Assembly (NCBI GenBank): GCA_963965975.1
Contig: OZ014412.1
Span: 10,273,849 to 10,337,848 of the forward strand
Source: Xestospongia bergquistia
Taxonomy: Eukaryota > Porifera > Demospongiae > Haplosclerida > Petrosiidae
Direction of reading: 5' to 3'
DNA length: 64,000 nucleotides
The notes under the pieces were generated by a model that saw only the letters and a program-made list of their open reading frames with translations, did not search any database and was not told the origin of the DNA. Numbering within the stretch: the first letter of the stretch is position 1; every line of letters begins with the position of its first letter. Below are positions 37,201 to 49,130 of the stretch, piece after piece. Position numbers and translations under genes: made by a program.

Positions 37201-38802
37201 ACCAGCTCTCTTGTTTAAGTTCCTTTAATTCATCAATACAAATCTCATTAACACCCTATACAAATAAAACAAAGAACTTCGGGCAAAATATGTTTGATGC
37301 ATTTATGATCATTGAATTAATACCACTTGCATTTAACATCAATTACAATAAGTTTCTGTGTAATGGTAATTTCATTGTTTCAAAATTCACAAACAACAAA
37401 ATAATTTTATAATGTAAATTAAATTTAAAATCAAACTTCTCACAAATAAGTATCAGAAACATTAATAGCATGAAAATCTAAGCATACAAATTAATCACTT
37501 CATAAACTATATATTTTTAAGTTACACATTAAAAATGTATTCATTAAAAATATAATTATTACATAATATCTAACTATCTTTAAAGTGACGAATTTATTAA
37601 TATTGTAACTATTACATTAACACATACTTTGCAAACATTACTGAATAGCCTTAGCTGAGCAATAAAAAGTAGTTTCACATTTTCTTCCTACAAAAATAAC
37701 CATTAGCTCTGGTAAAATACTTAGTACTTACAGATTTACTTAGTACTTACAGATGTGCAAGCTAGTGATGAAACCAATACTTTTGTCCTTTGTCCTGGTT
37801 CATTTGGTAGAAAAATGTAGACCTCCCCACTTTTGACTTCAGTTACATAAAATTTGTCCTATATATTAAAGAAATTTTAGGTCAATGATTCAGAATATTC
37901 TTAATATTAATAATGAGGCATGTACTGGACCTAAAAAATATAATATAAAGTTTATATTATAAACATCTTGAAACATACAAATCTTGTTGTTTTTTACAAC
38001 GAAAGTCAACAAACAAATCATTTTTAGAACAGAACTGCTCATGATGGTAACTTTATATATTGGTCATTGTGAATTTGTTGCATTAGAAATGAAAAAAAAT
38101 TGCTAAGACTTCTAAAACAATTAAGATATAATTGGAATATTGTCCTATAATTGTTTTGGAAGATACTGATTTTACACTAAAACACTAACTAGATCTACAA
38201 ATATTATAAAATTAGCATTATCTGTGGACAACCATGGAATGCTAGAAATATAACTTGATAGACACAGAAGCTAGAAATTGAGCCTTCAAATCATGATCAG
38301 TCATACTAATCATAACAGTGCTCATGGTTAAAGCTAAAGAAATTCATATACATTAATAGCTGCTTAATTGTATACATTGCTTTCAATAATCACATAAAAC
38401 GATCAAAAAACAAAACAAATAAATGTACGATTATATATGTACATATTTCATACTTCAAAACAATTATAGCACTACCCAGAATGCAAGGCATGCCAGGCAA
38501 TGAAAATGTGAGTTCATTCTTCATTGCAAAGAATACAACAAGATATACAGTAAGGATCGCAGTTCTACATAACAACACTGGTAACTAACCTGTCCTTTCT
38601 TAATGATGGTTGTAAAAACTTTATCTGTAAGAGTTAAGGAATTAATCAATAATAGCATTAATTAGACACTGACACACATGCAGTTCAAAAAGAGAGAACA
38701 CAACTTTACACTACCTATCTACCTTGCAATTCTCTGTTGGGTAAACCTTCAGTGAAGCAGAGTGAACTGTATAAATGAAGAACTGCTGCATCCTACAAAC
38801 AA

Positions 38803-38834
<32 letters not shown>

Positions 38835-41800
38835 GATAGTATAACAACTGACAACAAATACATTTAACTCATGCTCCTCAGATTCAATTGCAGAGTCAAT
38901 TGCTGACACTAACAAATTTGCAATTGTGCTATAAAATAAAAAAAAGACAATTTTATTTTAAGTAGATGTGTTGTATATGACATAATCCATTATTATTCTG
39001 AACATGCTCATTTACAAATATGGAAAGCTTTATTGTAAAAGATTCATGTTGATGGGAGTTTTTGGAATTGAGGGTTTAGGGTGAATTATAGATAAATACA
39101 GAATATATTGAGAAACAAATGCATTATATATTGTAACTTGAAAATAAATAATTTTTAGCCTTTAATTTACAACAAAAGAACAGCTGGAATCACAAACCTG
39201 CTCTCTGTAACTTAGTACTATATACTCTAATGATAAGCATGGTATGCAATCGTCTGATTTATAGGAAGTGGTCAGCTCTCATAACTTAATTTGTATTATC
39301 ATTATAGCACTTGCAGTAGAACTGTCTTAGTTGATAGGTTTATTCACAATGCAAGATTCATTATTTTTAATACCAGTGCACAGTTTTAAACTAATATAAA
39401 ACAGTAGATTGACAGTTTCTGTAAGACTTTTAGTTTTACTAATATTTCATACCTGTCATGATAGACTAATGTACTCAGCACATTTTCAACACCAAGACCT
39501 CTACCTAACTATGCAAAAAATCATATGAGCAGTTTACCAAAAGAACTTACCATTTTAACAAGCAGTTTCCTGAAGTTAAGATCAGAGTCTTCATTGATTA
39601 GGTACAGCCTCAAATTACGACTTGGTGTTTTAGCACAGCACTCAAGGACCGAACACACCTTGTTCCTTAAGTCATTAGATCTGTATATATACATTACTAT
39701 GTCAATTGACTCACATAATATTAGACAACTTAATATATATTATAACCACAGCAAAGAATAATAAGTTCCCGTTTCATACTGACAGGTAGGGAGGCTCCTC
39801 AAAATAATACAGTTAAGCATACTTTTAGAATATTTTTATATACTTATTACTTATGGCACAAACTGTAGCTATCAATCCTAGGCTGTTCTATTAGAAACCA
39901 ATGTTCATCTTAGGTATAATTGTAAGGAGGCTTGCCTTCCCTCTATGAGTACTACAAACCAAGGTGCAACAGATTTACTAATGCACATTACATTCCATCT
40001 GCATAATGTCATTTATTGTGACAAAATTGTACTAAAGGTGTATGTTATTACACATTTGAATCTGTGTAATGTAAAGTATTTAACATTTGCATCCATTAAA
40101 TTATTAATCACTTTATTAACCATGTGAAACTTACTGAGACTTTGCCAAAACATTTACCAGTAAATTAACAATCTATATAAAAGACATATCATGAATGAAT
40201 GCAAGTACAAACAAAAGTTCAAATGAAAGTATAATCAGGTACATGATACCAGTGCCTGGATTGACCAGTGAAATGTAATAGTTGAAAACAATATGTATCT
40301 CCCTCAAAACTGATCAAAAACTTTTAATTTGTTGCAGTATTTCTTTGTAAGATAATCCCTTTGTCATGACTTATTTATATGCACACAGACACAATTAATC
40401 TAATGTTAGATTTTAATATTTTTCCTCTGTCTCTGCTTTTGCTTTTTCATTCACAATAACTCAATAATCATAAAGAGTTTGGACACCAAATTCTCAGAAG
40501 TAATATATTTAACTATTAAGTATGGTTTTTGTGTATATATGCGCAATGAGCACTAACCAATGTTTTGAGTCTACACAATTTTCACTGTATAAATTGTGGT
40601 ACTTAAAGTTAATAATCCTCTTTAACAATTAATTAAGATGTAAACTAAATGTGGTATTGAGTTGGATAAGGAAACTCAAGAGTATTTACTGAAAGTAATT
40701 GCTCAATACTAGCTCCCCATCTATGTTCTGAGTCAAAGCTTAGTTATCTTGTATTTTCCTGTTACTTAAATCTCAGAAATGTCTCAGAGTTTTCTGCATT
40801 ACTCACTTACTACACAATGTGAGTTACAATGCAATATTGCCTACATCTTCACATTTAGAAATGATTGTCTTGAATTTGAGATACATGTATGTAAAAATTT
40901 AAAATAACAAGTGCCTTTTCTTAACAAGGGAATAAATGAAGTAATGGCCAATGTCAGTCCAATACAAAGAACACAAATAAAGTAGTAGTGGTGATAACAA
41001 TAGTATGGCTATACAATTATAGAAAATATATGCTATTAAAATATGTTGAATAATATACATGAATAATTTGATAGATATATAACATTCTATGATTATGCTA
41101 TAATATGTAGTGATACCATCTCTACTATCTTGCATTCTTTGTATTGGAATAACACTAGACATAACTACATTTAACTGATTTCTTAGAAAATTCTTTTAAT
41201 TTAATTGCGACATATATAGCAGCAACTTACATTGTATACTTTTAACATTTTGGCTCCAATATTGACATCCTTATTAGTATACCTTACTAGTTCATCTAAG
41301 ATCTCATTAAGTTCATCAGATTCATAGTTTGGATCACTCAGTATTAGCTATACATACAATAATCGATATAATTGTCATTTTGTAATTAATACAATTTGAT
41401 ACTGACTTCATAATACTCTGATAATACGTGACGAATACTAGCTGCAAAGTGGAGGCTATGAACATGATCTGGAGTAACCTATAAGAGTACATGTACAGAC
41501 AAGATTATGTAATTATAGTGATTATAAAAATGCACTATTTGTAATTATTGAAAACTGGATAATAGAAATACATGCTACTGTGTTGCTCAAACTCAAAGGC
41601 ATTTTCTCTCTCTATTAGTTAGAAGCTACAATCTATCAAATATTATTGACAATTATGTGCGGATTAATTTCATTTGTCACTTCAAAAGTCATTTACAACA
41701 TTAGTGTATATGTAAAATTAATGCAAAATGGAAATAACTATATACATACAAGCTTGATCCAAAGCAATCTTGGGACAGATGACACACAAAACTTCCAATG

Positions 41801-44800
41801 TCAAAAAATATCCACAATTTATACCAGATTTTATTTCTATGTACAATGTACTTACTTCTTCAATTCTAAAGTTGGCAGCATCACATTCTTCATTTAGACA
41901 AACCTACATACATACATAGAAGTCTGTTTATCAATCAACCCTTCCATCTTGTACAAATATATTATAAATAAAAGACTATAAATAACATTGACAAGGGCAT
42001 GCACTCACATTAAACAACTTTGTACCAATATTACTTTTCTTGTGAACACGTTGTAGCAATGTATTATTTTCTAAATAAATATATATAACTTAAATTATTA
42101 CAAAACAATGTATTGATTATATCATTATCAATTTATTGATACAAACATACCTTGAACTGTCAAGAAAGTCTTATTATCAACAATGCACAATTCCAAACAT
42201 TGCAATTTCACAATTTTTTCATTCAAAACTTCACCTTCATCTTTTTTCTAATAATAAGTTCATCCATATCCAGATGTTATAGTTATTTCAGTTACCTCTT
42301 TACTTGACAAAATAAATTGAGAACCGGTACTGTCCAATTTTAACTAAGCCAGATTTAAAAAGTAAACTATAATTGTAATTATTACTTTAGATTATTAAAG
42401 GCATACCTTATATTCTTGCTGTTGTTTATAGACTAGCAAATACTTTTGACAAGGAATGTGTTTGATATAACATTTATCTTCAAAGTGTACAGGATTACCT
42501 AATTAATCAAAAAATTCCATACCAGCACTAACTTCAAATTTATACCGTTAAATTTGCATGAGTTTACTTTCTCTACTTTCTTTAGTTGCCACAAGCAATC
42601 TCCAGAGGTAGGTGGAAGTCTTTTCATTCCATTGACATTCCATGTCTTTCGTATCACAACTAATAATAAAATAAAATACTTACATAATACTGTCTCTATC
42701 TACTGTTATTTACCAGTATCAAAAGCAGCTTCAGCCAAGAATCCATCTACTTTAATATTTCGAAGTCGAACTACACTTCCTTCCTAAACAAAGAGGACAT
42801 TAATAATTAACATGACATTATTATGGGCACTCACTCGAATTGCCTTATGACATTTAGTATTGCAAAGGATCTCAATTACAAATGTGGACTTAGTAACAGC
42901 AATTTTCAAATTATTCCTATAGTAATTACATTGATGTTATAAGTCAGTTCAACATTGAAGCTTAATGTAATGCAACTAAAATGTTTTAAAAATTAACAAT
43001 TTTTGCTCATCAGATACATAACTATAGCTTTCCTATTATCAAGAATTGTACTGCTGAAGAGGGGTTTCTAGAATGTTATTAGTCATGTCAATTATATCAC
43101 AGCATTTACATTAAATGCAGATTAAGTGCATTTGCTGTAGTTTGCGTCAGTGTTAGATGCCCCAGACTACTTCAGTATCTATTCTCACATACAACAATTA
43201 ATGTGACATGGATATACTAAATACTTCAATGTTGTTCAAGGATTGGTTGACACACTTCCCACAGTAATCAGTCATAACTCTTAACCAAGACATATATACA
43301 AAATCACCTTTTAGACTCAGTTCTCTGGCAGTTAAGAATATGATAACCTTTTTTCTTAGCAGACTCCACAATAACTCTATCACCAGAACTTATCTGAAGG
43401 AAAGTACAAATAGAGATTGAACTTTAATATCATTCTGTACAAGAGGGTCCTCACTATTAGATGCACTGTGAGCTACTTAAGTTAACAACATAAATTTTGT
43501 GCGACAGAAAAAGGGCTCCTTCCTTTGAATTTATAAAGCAGACACTATATGAACCATTCATACATGTACTGTTTCAAGAAAACTATATTTATTTACAAAA
43601 TTGTCCTGTTACAAAATAGAACTTTTGAAAATTGAGAGTCAGCAAACAGACTAAAAATAACTAACATTAATAGGCATAAAGCCAGTTAACCAGCCTAGAT
43701 TTTCTATAGCATGATTAGTATCATTTATTGCTATATGTAATATTTGCAGTAAAGCAGATTACAGTTGCAATGTATTGGATGTGAAGTACTTTCATTTTAG
43801 CATAGAGCTACTAGTGGCCCTTTCATGCACTGATGATGTGACTTACACGATCTCCTCTTCTCTTTTGATTTGAAGACTCCATTTGTGCTGGTAAAATCTT
43901 GAACACACAGGAATCATCATCATCTGTCTCAACAATTTTCTTTGAAGAATATTACATTCAATACAATTATATAAATGTACTAATGTAAGTACATACCAGG
44001 TTATCACTGAGGAAATCTACAGATAAATACATGTTTGTTGCTACTTGACGAAGCTGTAATATGAAAACAAAAGCTCATGAAATTCATGAAAACAATTATA
44101 TATAGTACATCCTTAATCTTTATATACTCTTGTGCAGAATTTTTTAAAATTATGAGTATCAACCTAAAAATCAAGATTTCATTAATACCAAAGTACAAAA
44201 TGTAGATTTTCCCAGATAAAATGTACATATGTGGTCAAATGTTAATGTCAATGTTGTCCACTGGAGTTATGAAGATTAGAGAGTTAGTAGCATATATGTA
44301 CAGTTTATCAGGGAAAATCTACATTTTGTACTTTAGTATTGATGAAAAGTTTATTTTGAGGTTGATTCACATACTTATAAATAATTCTACACAAGATTAT
44401 AATGTACTATACATAATTGTTTTCAAATGTTAATGTTAATGTTAAGCACTGGAGTTATGAAGATTAGAATACTAAAAGCAGTGAGCAGTGCATGCAAAGT
44501 AGCTATGAAAGAAAATGCAATGCAGAGAAGTATACTATTGGTAAAGAGGCAAACTAGGCAAAGAGGTAAATTAAGTACATAAGCAAACTAGCCAGAAGTT
44601 TGAAGTCTTCAAAGCAAGATTAGTCACACCTGTCAATGCAGAATTTATGAATACAATACAAACTAATGAATTTATTTACTTCTGTTAAAATATAAATTCT
44701 GATTTTAATTGTGTACTTTTTTATATGAGATACATTGTCAACTACTACGAATTCTAGAGACCTGACTATCAGGTGATTGAGTGAATCTTAACTAGAAAGG

Positions 44801-46831
44801 CTTAATCATGCTCTTGCTTAAGGTTTGGAAATCGGGTTTTTTGCTTCACTGGATAGACATGAACAAATTCCAATCATAAGGTATAATATGATTTGGAAGA
44901 CCCCTATACAAATTCTATACCTACCTTAATTTTTCGACCATATATTGCTGAAGTAAAAATGGCATCCATACTGACATTGTCTGGTTCATGCTAAAACAAG
45001 GAATATATAAACTCTCTTATGAAAGATTGTTAACATCAATAATACCTTTGGAATAATAAGTGGTGATTTAAGACTAAAGAAAATAAATTTTAAATTCTTA
45101 ATTTTCATACAAATAATTACTTGCTAATAAAAGGATCCCATGGGTCAGAAAGAATTTGAAAGGCAGCAACTACAAGTGATATTATTAATATTTACAATAG
45201 CTATTGCATGTACTTACAGTGATCATCATGATATATTTTGTCACCCTCAGATCTTGGATGTAATTCCACTTTACCTTGTGATAGACTAAATATAAAAAAT
45301 TACTTAAGAATAATAATTTAAAACTATGTAAAAGACAGTAACTCTAATTTCTAATGAAACTCATTTTTGACAGTAAGTTATTAATTTTCACTGCTTTCAG
45401 TGTAAGTGAGGGTTACGGTCACGTGCCTGAGAGGAAAAAATGGCAAAATCGAAGAAGTCAATCTCAAAAGCTAGATATTTATCACTGATATTGAAAAAAG
45501 GGAAATTCAGGCATCTGTTTAAACCTATCAAAGTCGACTGTAAGTACCATTTAGAGAAGTAGAGAGACATTGAAACGCAACTTTGAGTCGTCTGAATTTT
45601 TGTCAAATACCAAGAGATTTCGTTCCTCTACTCACAAGAACATTGACACAGCACTTCTTGTTTGGTTCTGTTATCATTATTAAAACTATTGCATGTGTTT
45701 AAATATTAAGGTTTGGTTACAAAGTACCACAATTTATAAGTACTATTTTGCATTACCCTAGGGGGTACTTACTATCAGAGTTGCACTTTATAGGGATTCT
45801 GTGAAATCCCTGAAATTTTCAGGGAGTTTATGAAATCACTTTTTCAATTATGGACTTCATAAATTCACTAAAAACTCTAGCAATGTCATGAAATCACTGA
45901 AATGAGGCTCCAGTTATTTTGCGAAATCACTGAATGTTTCAGCATCATGTCAAGACCACCGCAGCCAGTTGCAATGTGAGCATTCATGTTGTAGGCGTCT
46001 TCTATGGTGGCATATTAGACTGGATGATGACTTTCTCTTCTTGATAAACTTCTCCACATCACTACACTGATGTACCTCATACTTTTTTAGGATGTAGTAC
46101 TGGTGATGTCACTTGGTAGTGGAAACTTCAGCTGCTGTTTTCAGATCGTCAATGGTCTTGTAGTACACCTCTTTAGGAATGAGATATTTCCTGAACAAAG
46201 CCTCTTTGAATGTTGTCTCAAAATTATGCTGCACTGTTTTGTTTCAAATTCAGGAATGAAGTGGATAATATGGTGTATAGCTGCCTCTTATATGGTGAAG
46301 GCTAAGCTAAACTGAATTACAACACATAAAAGGAAGTGTGAACTGCTCTAAATTATGATAAATCCTCAGAGTAGTTATTAAAACTATGGATGTGATTACA
46401 CAGGTGTCTTTGATTGAAATAAATATTGACACCTCTCCCTGTGTAACACTACATTAAAGGAAGTGAACTAAAATAAATCCTCAGAGTAGTCATCAAAGCT
46501 ATGGTATTATTTCCAGTGATTTCATGAAAACGCTAGAGTTTATAGTGAATTTTCTCGGAGTAACAGTAACAAAGCGAGAGCTCTGTTCTTTTGTCCTTCA
46601 ATTCTGGTCTATACACACACACACACATATATATATATTTATATACAAGCACATATATATACAAACACGCATTGATCAACGTTATTGTATGACAATTTCA
46701 GTTTTCATTCATTTCACATTTTAAAGAGTATTATTTTACCTGGTAGCTATTGAGAATATATAATCACCAGTCTCATGACATCTTAAAATTACAGTATCGC
46801 CTTCAAGGATCGTGCATATATTGTGTGCCAT
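21541..46831 (-). CDS. IP3 receptor-like channel gene 2, complete
   Basis: This is the only gene of the array seen from ATG (46829-46831, MAHNICTILEGDTVILRC) to stop (21541-21543). It has several dozen exons, mostly with 45-100 nt GT-AG introns. Domain order: suppressor/MIR trefoils (45.3-42.0 kb), helical core (41.9-39.5), RIH-type solenoid (39-26.8), acidic linker and RIH-associated domain (26.55-24.5), six-helix channel (24.2-23.0), C2H2 linker (22.93-22.09) and a short tail. Each order and motif fits an IP3 receptor, a tetrameric ER calcium-release channel. There is no SPRY or EF-hand region, which argues against a ryanodine receptor. The product should be somewhat shorter than vertebrate IP3Rs. 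Oddities are the missing GGGVGD filter, a short luminal loop, and a frame-shifted last exon relative to gene 3. A polyadenylation signal (AATAAA, 21502-21507) lies just after the stop. Confidence 0.9.
22093..22928 (-). other. Gene 2: C2H2 linker exons
   Basis: Exon 22851-22928 encodes KDFCFICGIDSDQFEKCGI and exon 22093-22212 encodes SFEDHCRDDHNMYNYMYF. Together they give C-x2-C-x17-H-x4-H with exactly the spacing of the IP3-receptor linker zinc finger, followed by the H-N-M-x-x-Y-x-Y-F signature. The intron between them is 638 nt, long for this gene. All zinc ligands are intact, so the cytosolic gating linker is likely functional. Confidence 0.9.
22988..24170 (-). other. Gene 2: channel domain exons S1-S6
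   Basis: RLLLNFLTILLNIIVLSVV (S1), FFVLYPETS, YRLLAILHLILSIFMVIKY, INFWGIYTTYHFPFVLCSF, GYFYCFCLPYIF and IKSELLNHVIKAVQAK give the S2-S4/5 part. The last matches IP3R L-L-N-V-I-K-S-V. Exon 23194-23375 carries S5 (LVLVILLILSIILIYAAISF), a short luminal loop and the pore helix CQSLFECYITIIREGLL. After a 47-nt intron (23147-23193), exon 22988-23146 carries IPTNRVGQEYPSFEVYLGRS and S6 ending ILIDRFYELRTKR, equivalent to IP3R I-I-D-T-F-A-D-L-R. The filter GGGVGD is absent. The conserved hydrophobic gate Phe is Ile by eye alignment. Confidence 0.85.
26605..26773. repeat. Two adjacent hairpins from an inverted duplication
   Basis: Hairpin 1 has perfect 25-nt arms at 26615-26639 and 26647-26671, inside longer arms starting at 26605 and ending at 26681 with two mismatches. 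Hairpin 2 has perfect 24-nt arms at 26720-26743 and 26745-26768 with a one-base loop. The homologous gene 3 intron (62342-62404) has this sequence once, without inversion. The gene 2 form equals the left half, an inverted copy of the whole, and the right half. Confidence 0.9.
26980..27012. repeat. (TA)n microsatellite
   Basis: An uninterrupted TA dinucleotide run in a gene 2 intron next to a splice donor. Gene 3 has only a short TATATA at the equivalent place (62.62 kb). Confidence 0.9.
28164..28236. repeat. (TAGA)n/(CAGA)n microsatellite
   Basis: Tetranucleotide repeat TAGA for about 12 units, then CAGA units, in a gene 2 intron. The gene 3 equivalent at 63.76 kb keeps only a few TAGA units plus ATAGATAT-type derivatives. 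Confidence 0.9.
30343..31445. repeat. Internal direct duplications in gene 2
   Basis: About 120 bp at 30343-30465 (GACAACTTGTTCACAATGAAT, then TTTTGAGTGATCTT) recurs at 30798-30920. A second pair is 31020-31095 and 31370-31447 (AAAGCTAA, AATTAACAAAG, AATAAGTCATT, TACCAGTACT). In the second pair the right copy holds a real splice donor (GTAAGT after CAGTACTG in coding sense) and the left copy keeps a decayed one, GTAAAT. Confidence 0.65.
34373..34412. repeat. Perfect 17-nt inverted repeat
   Basis: Arms 34373-34389 and 34396-34412 (TATATATTACAGTGTCA and its complement) are perfect, with a 6-nt loop. It lies in a 1.1-kb gene 2 intron (33.9-35.0 kb) that is otherwise purine-rich and without recognisable genes. 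RNA from either strand would fold into a stable hairpin. Confidence 0.85.
38802..38835. repeat. (ATT)n microsatellite
   Basis: Eleven or so ATT units in a gene 2 intron, directly after an exon encoding LFIYSSLC-type sequence on the minus strand. Confidence 0.9.
39690..41230 (-). other. Long intron of gene 2
   Basis: About 1.5 kb between the exons ending near 41.23 and starting near 39.68 kb. I see no coding signature, transposon end or microsatellite in it. Gene 1 has only about 0.4 kb at the equivalent place. Confidence 0.45.
44089..44478. repeat. Fold-back structure with duplicated loop
   Basis: A left arm at 44089-44231 and a right arm at 44291-44424 are inverted copies at roughly 80% identity (GTACAAAATGTAGATTTTCC against GGAAAATCTACATTTTGTAC). 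The 60-nt loop contains CAAATGTTAATGT then CTGGAGTTATGAAGATTAGA, and this recurs in direct orientation right after the right arm (44425-44478). The order is arm, loop, inverted arm, loop. It lies in a gene 2 intron. Confidence 0.8.
45861..46553. mobile_element. Putative DNA transposon with 39-bp inverted repeats
   Basis: Left 45861-45899 (AAATTCACTA, AACTCTAGC, TCATGAAATCACTG) is repeated inverted at 46515-46553 with four mismatches. It lies in intron 1 of gene 2. The interior of about 0.6 kb has a short plus-strand open frame (46103-46315) without a domain signature, and a direct repeat around TCCTCAGAGTAGT (46322-46390 and 46450-46505). The left flank (45.78-45.86 kb) has further AAATCACT/AAATCCCT words. 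Target duplications are not clear, so the true ends may lie further out. Confidence 0.55.
46611..46664. repeat. (AC)n/(AT)n microsatellite
   Basis: ACACAC run followed by ATATAT within gene 2 intron 1, just outside the right inverted repeat of the putative transposon. Confidence 0.85.
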
Positions 46832-47216
46832 CTTTTATAGATAGAAACTACGTTATAAACCCACAGGGACAACGATCGCGTCGATTTCAAGGTTACAAAT
46901 AACATTCGTTTCTCCCTTAGGGGGCGACGCCCACATTTAATTACACTAATAACTAAATGGCAATGCTATTTCAAACTATTAGTGAATTATTGAGGTCCAT
47001 ATGCATTTTATTGTTGGATCAAGAATGCTTTGTGAAATATGGATGATTATCTTTGCATTTAAGAATTGAAAAGACCGATGTGACTTCGAAAGTTTGGTTC
47101 GCCCTAGCTTTGTACCCAGGCGTTGGGAAAAGAAAAGAACGCCTGGTAACTACTATTTGCACATGTATGTAACTTCCAAATTTACAAAATTTTCAATTTT
47201 AGTGCAAAAGTAACAT
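46832..47216 (-). promoter_or_regulatory. Upstream region of gene 2
   Basis: DNA directly upstream of the gene 2 start. It includes a CpG-containing stretch (ACAACGATCGCGTCGATTTC near 46.87-46.89 kb) and no evident TATA box. Sequence further upstream (47.22-47.50 kb) is shared with the relic copy, which suggests that the duplicated units include 5' flanking DNA. Promoter activity is inferred from position only. Confidence 0.3.
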
Positions 47217-47500
47217 TCCTGAACACAATTTGTTAATTTAGCATGCAGAGGTATGATAGCTGTTACCATAGATTATTATTTACGCTGTTACAGTAGATAA
47301 GACATATTGCTGATCAAAGTATGTTAAAACGGCTAATTAATAAAGCCTTAAGAGTACAGCGCTTGTAAATATGTTGAATGTTACTTGTCTATTACTTAGT
47401 CTATATATTACTGATAAAAATATCCAAGACTAATAGCTAGGAGTAGAAATAGTAAATCAGAGCCATCGATCATATCACTAAGGCAACTTTATAACATTGC
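47217..47500. repeat. Upstream block shared with 55.72-55.94 kb
   Basis: TTTGTTAATTTAGCATGCAG, AAGACATATTGCT and TCAAAGTATGTTAAAA occur in the same order at 55.72-55.94 kb. It sits about 0.4 kb upstream of the gene 2 ATG, and 0.28 kb upstream of the relic exon in the other copy. A shorter trace (AACATTCCAGAAC) is at 18.34 kb. These blocks define the 5' flank of the ancestral tandem unit. Confidence 0.75.
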
Positions 47501-47694
47501 TAATTTTATTTTTAATTAGAGAGACCAGTTACTCTATTACAGTTCCCTAGACCCTCCATCATTTAATTATAGGGGTTGGGTCTGACATGTAAGATTGTAA
47601 AAGTGTAGTACTAAGTGCATATTGTATCATGTACTGTCATATTAAATTGAATTTCAACAGTTAATATGTCATACACATCTATGATATTTAATTG

Positions 47695-48170
47695 GGTGTG
47701 GCTCAGAAACTACTCTTTTATACAATAGTGCCTTAACATTGTAACATAAATTGTTTCTGTTGCTAGTACATATATAGTGCTAGCAATCTAATCATTGTTT
47801 TAAATCATGTATTATTATGTATGTATTTATATCATTTTGCTCTGTTAACTCATTTTGTCATAGCTTTATTAAAATTTCATTGCTGCTCATTTTAAGCTTT
47901 GAGAATGACAGCAACATATATAGAATTGTTATATATGTATCTGTGCATGTGTGTGTGTGTGTATATATACCTGACTGTATATTCATAGCAATGAAATATC
48001 TCACTTCAGTTCCAAATAAGTTCTAATTAAATTCCAATACCACCCCAACCACAAGTCACAGAAGACTCCTTTGTCTTGAATGCATGCAATGAATTTTTTT
48101 AGAAATAGGTCTAAGGAGCACCAATAGTGAAATGACCAGCAACTAGGAGAGCTTGCATATATCCAACAAG
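47695..48170. repeat. Dispersed repeat family R, copy 1
   Basis: The longest copy of a repeat with five members in this spacer. The order of its parts is ATTGTTTCTGTTGCTAGTAC, CTGTTAACTCATTTTG, TTTAAGCTTTGAGAA, a TG-rich microsatellite, ATATTCATAGCAATGAAATA, TTCTAATTAAATTCC and GACCAGCAA. No open frame is conserved among copies. Copies 2 to 5 are at 48925-49130, 53436-53835, 53984-54390 and 55062-55350. Confidence 0.75.
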
Positions 48171-48339
48171 TAATAAAAGTGTATAGGTGTTCCTACTCAA
48201 TTGTTTTCAATAGAAACCAACAACATTTTGCATTAAAGGTCACTCCACTTTCTGGAAATTCTAGCTGAATTTGGATGTTACCATTTTCAACTAATGTAAT
48301 CTATAATACTAACAAGAACATCCATTGTTAAACATTAGA

Positions 48340-48565
48340 TATATGAACTTATTAATTTAATGTATGATACTAACAAGAACATTTATTCTTGAAAATTTGA
48401 TATTTGTGCTATGAAAATGGCTTCCATTTACACAAGTTTGATAGTAACCTAATTAGGAGTGCATGTAGTCCTATTTGTGAAAATTCCTCTGGTTTTCTAA
48501 AGTCGAAGGCAAGTCTTATTTTATTATAAACAAGTAATTAACATTTAACATAATATTCATAGATC
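48340..48565. repeat. Direct duplication shared with 51770-52015
   Basis: Both places carry GATATTTGTGCTATGA, AATTAGGAGTGCATGTAGTC, then TTATTATAAACAAGTAATTA and AATATTCATA, in the same order and orientation. No coding content is visible. Confidence 0.75.
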
Positions 48566-48924
48566 TTGTGGCTCATCAAGAGCTACAATGACTATGAATA
48601 TGATATAGTAAACAAACTAGATTATGAACTAGATGTTCTCAGTCACTATGTATATGTACTAAGATCAATGAAGGGTAAACAATATGTAACATTTGCTCAT
48701 ATCATATTATTATTTCAATACACAGAGTGTGCTTAGTTTATTATACACATTAAATAATTAGAAAATTTAATTTTAATCTATAGGTGCTACACTAAAGGAG
48801 GATAAGACAAATGAGACATGTCCCTCAATTTATACTTCATTATTTTGTAATGACAATAAACATCCATTGAGTTTTTGTTACGAACTTAAAGACTTCAGAT
48901 AAATACAGTTGTCCTGCATGTGCG

Positions 48925-49130
48925 TGTGCATGACCATATATTCATAGCAATGAAATATCTCACTTCAGTTCCAAATAGGTTCTAATTAAATTCCACTAAG
49001 ACCCCAACCACAAGTCACAGAGGACTCCTTTGTCTTGAATGCATGCAATGAATTTTTTAAAAATAGGTCTAAAGAGTACCAATACTGAAATGACCAGCAA
49101 TTAGGAGAGCTTACATATATCCAAACGATT
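48925..49130. repeat. Dispersed repeat family R, copy 2 (partial)
   Basis: Begins at GACCATATATTCATAGCAAT, so it lacks the left half of the family. It is very close to copy 1 over the right half (GTCACAG, GACTCCTTTGTCTTGAATGC). Confidence 0.75.

Larger units (their letters stand above)
35000..41900 (-). other. Gene 2: helical IP3-core-like and first RIH exons
   Basis: ANFRIEEVTPDHVHSLHFAA matches the IP3R alpha-domain entry. LDELVRYTNKDVNIGAKMLK, then RKLLVKMLGRGLGVENVL and TLVYHD follow. NFRK lies where IP3Rs have the ligand-contacting DYRK, so the Tyr may be Phe. DKVFTTIIKKGQDKFYVTEV and VKLLFIAQLRLFSNVCKGVN correspond to the family blocks TELRP...EMAQ and YYRYQLKLFARMC. The solenoid continues with IEPSIDKNGRDIDHLWHCY and LLAQMLEVMERLAAYAYFWD. 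Confidence 0.75.
41850..46831 (-). other. Gene 2: N-terminal trefoil/MIR exons
   Basis: Exon 1 (46741-46831) is followed by a 1.4-kb intron, then exons from 45.29 kb. LSQGKVELHPR, AAFQILSDPWDPF, AIYGRKIK, LRQVATNMYLSVD and FKILPAQM form the first trefoil. VVIRKTW, GMKRLPPTSGDCLWQLKK and CYIKHIPCQKYLLV form the second. The pattern parallels gene 1 exon by exon. VIRK replaces the IP3-contacting TTLR segment at the level of a by-eye alignment, keeping only a basic residue. Confidence 0.75.
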
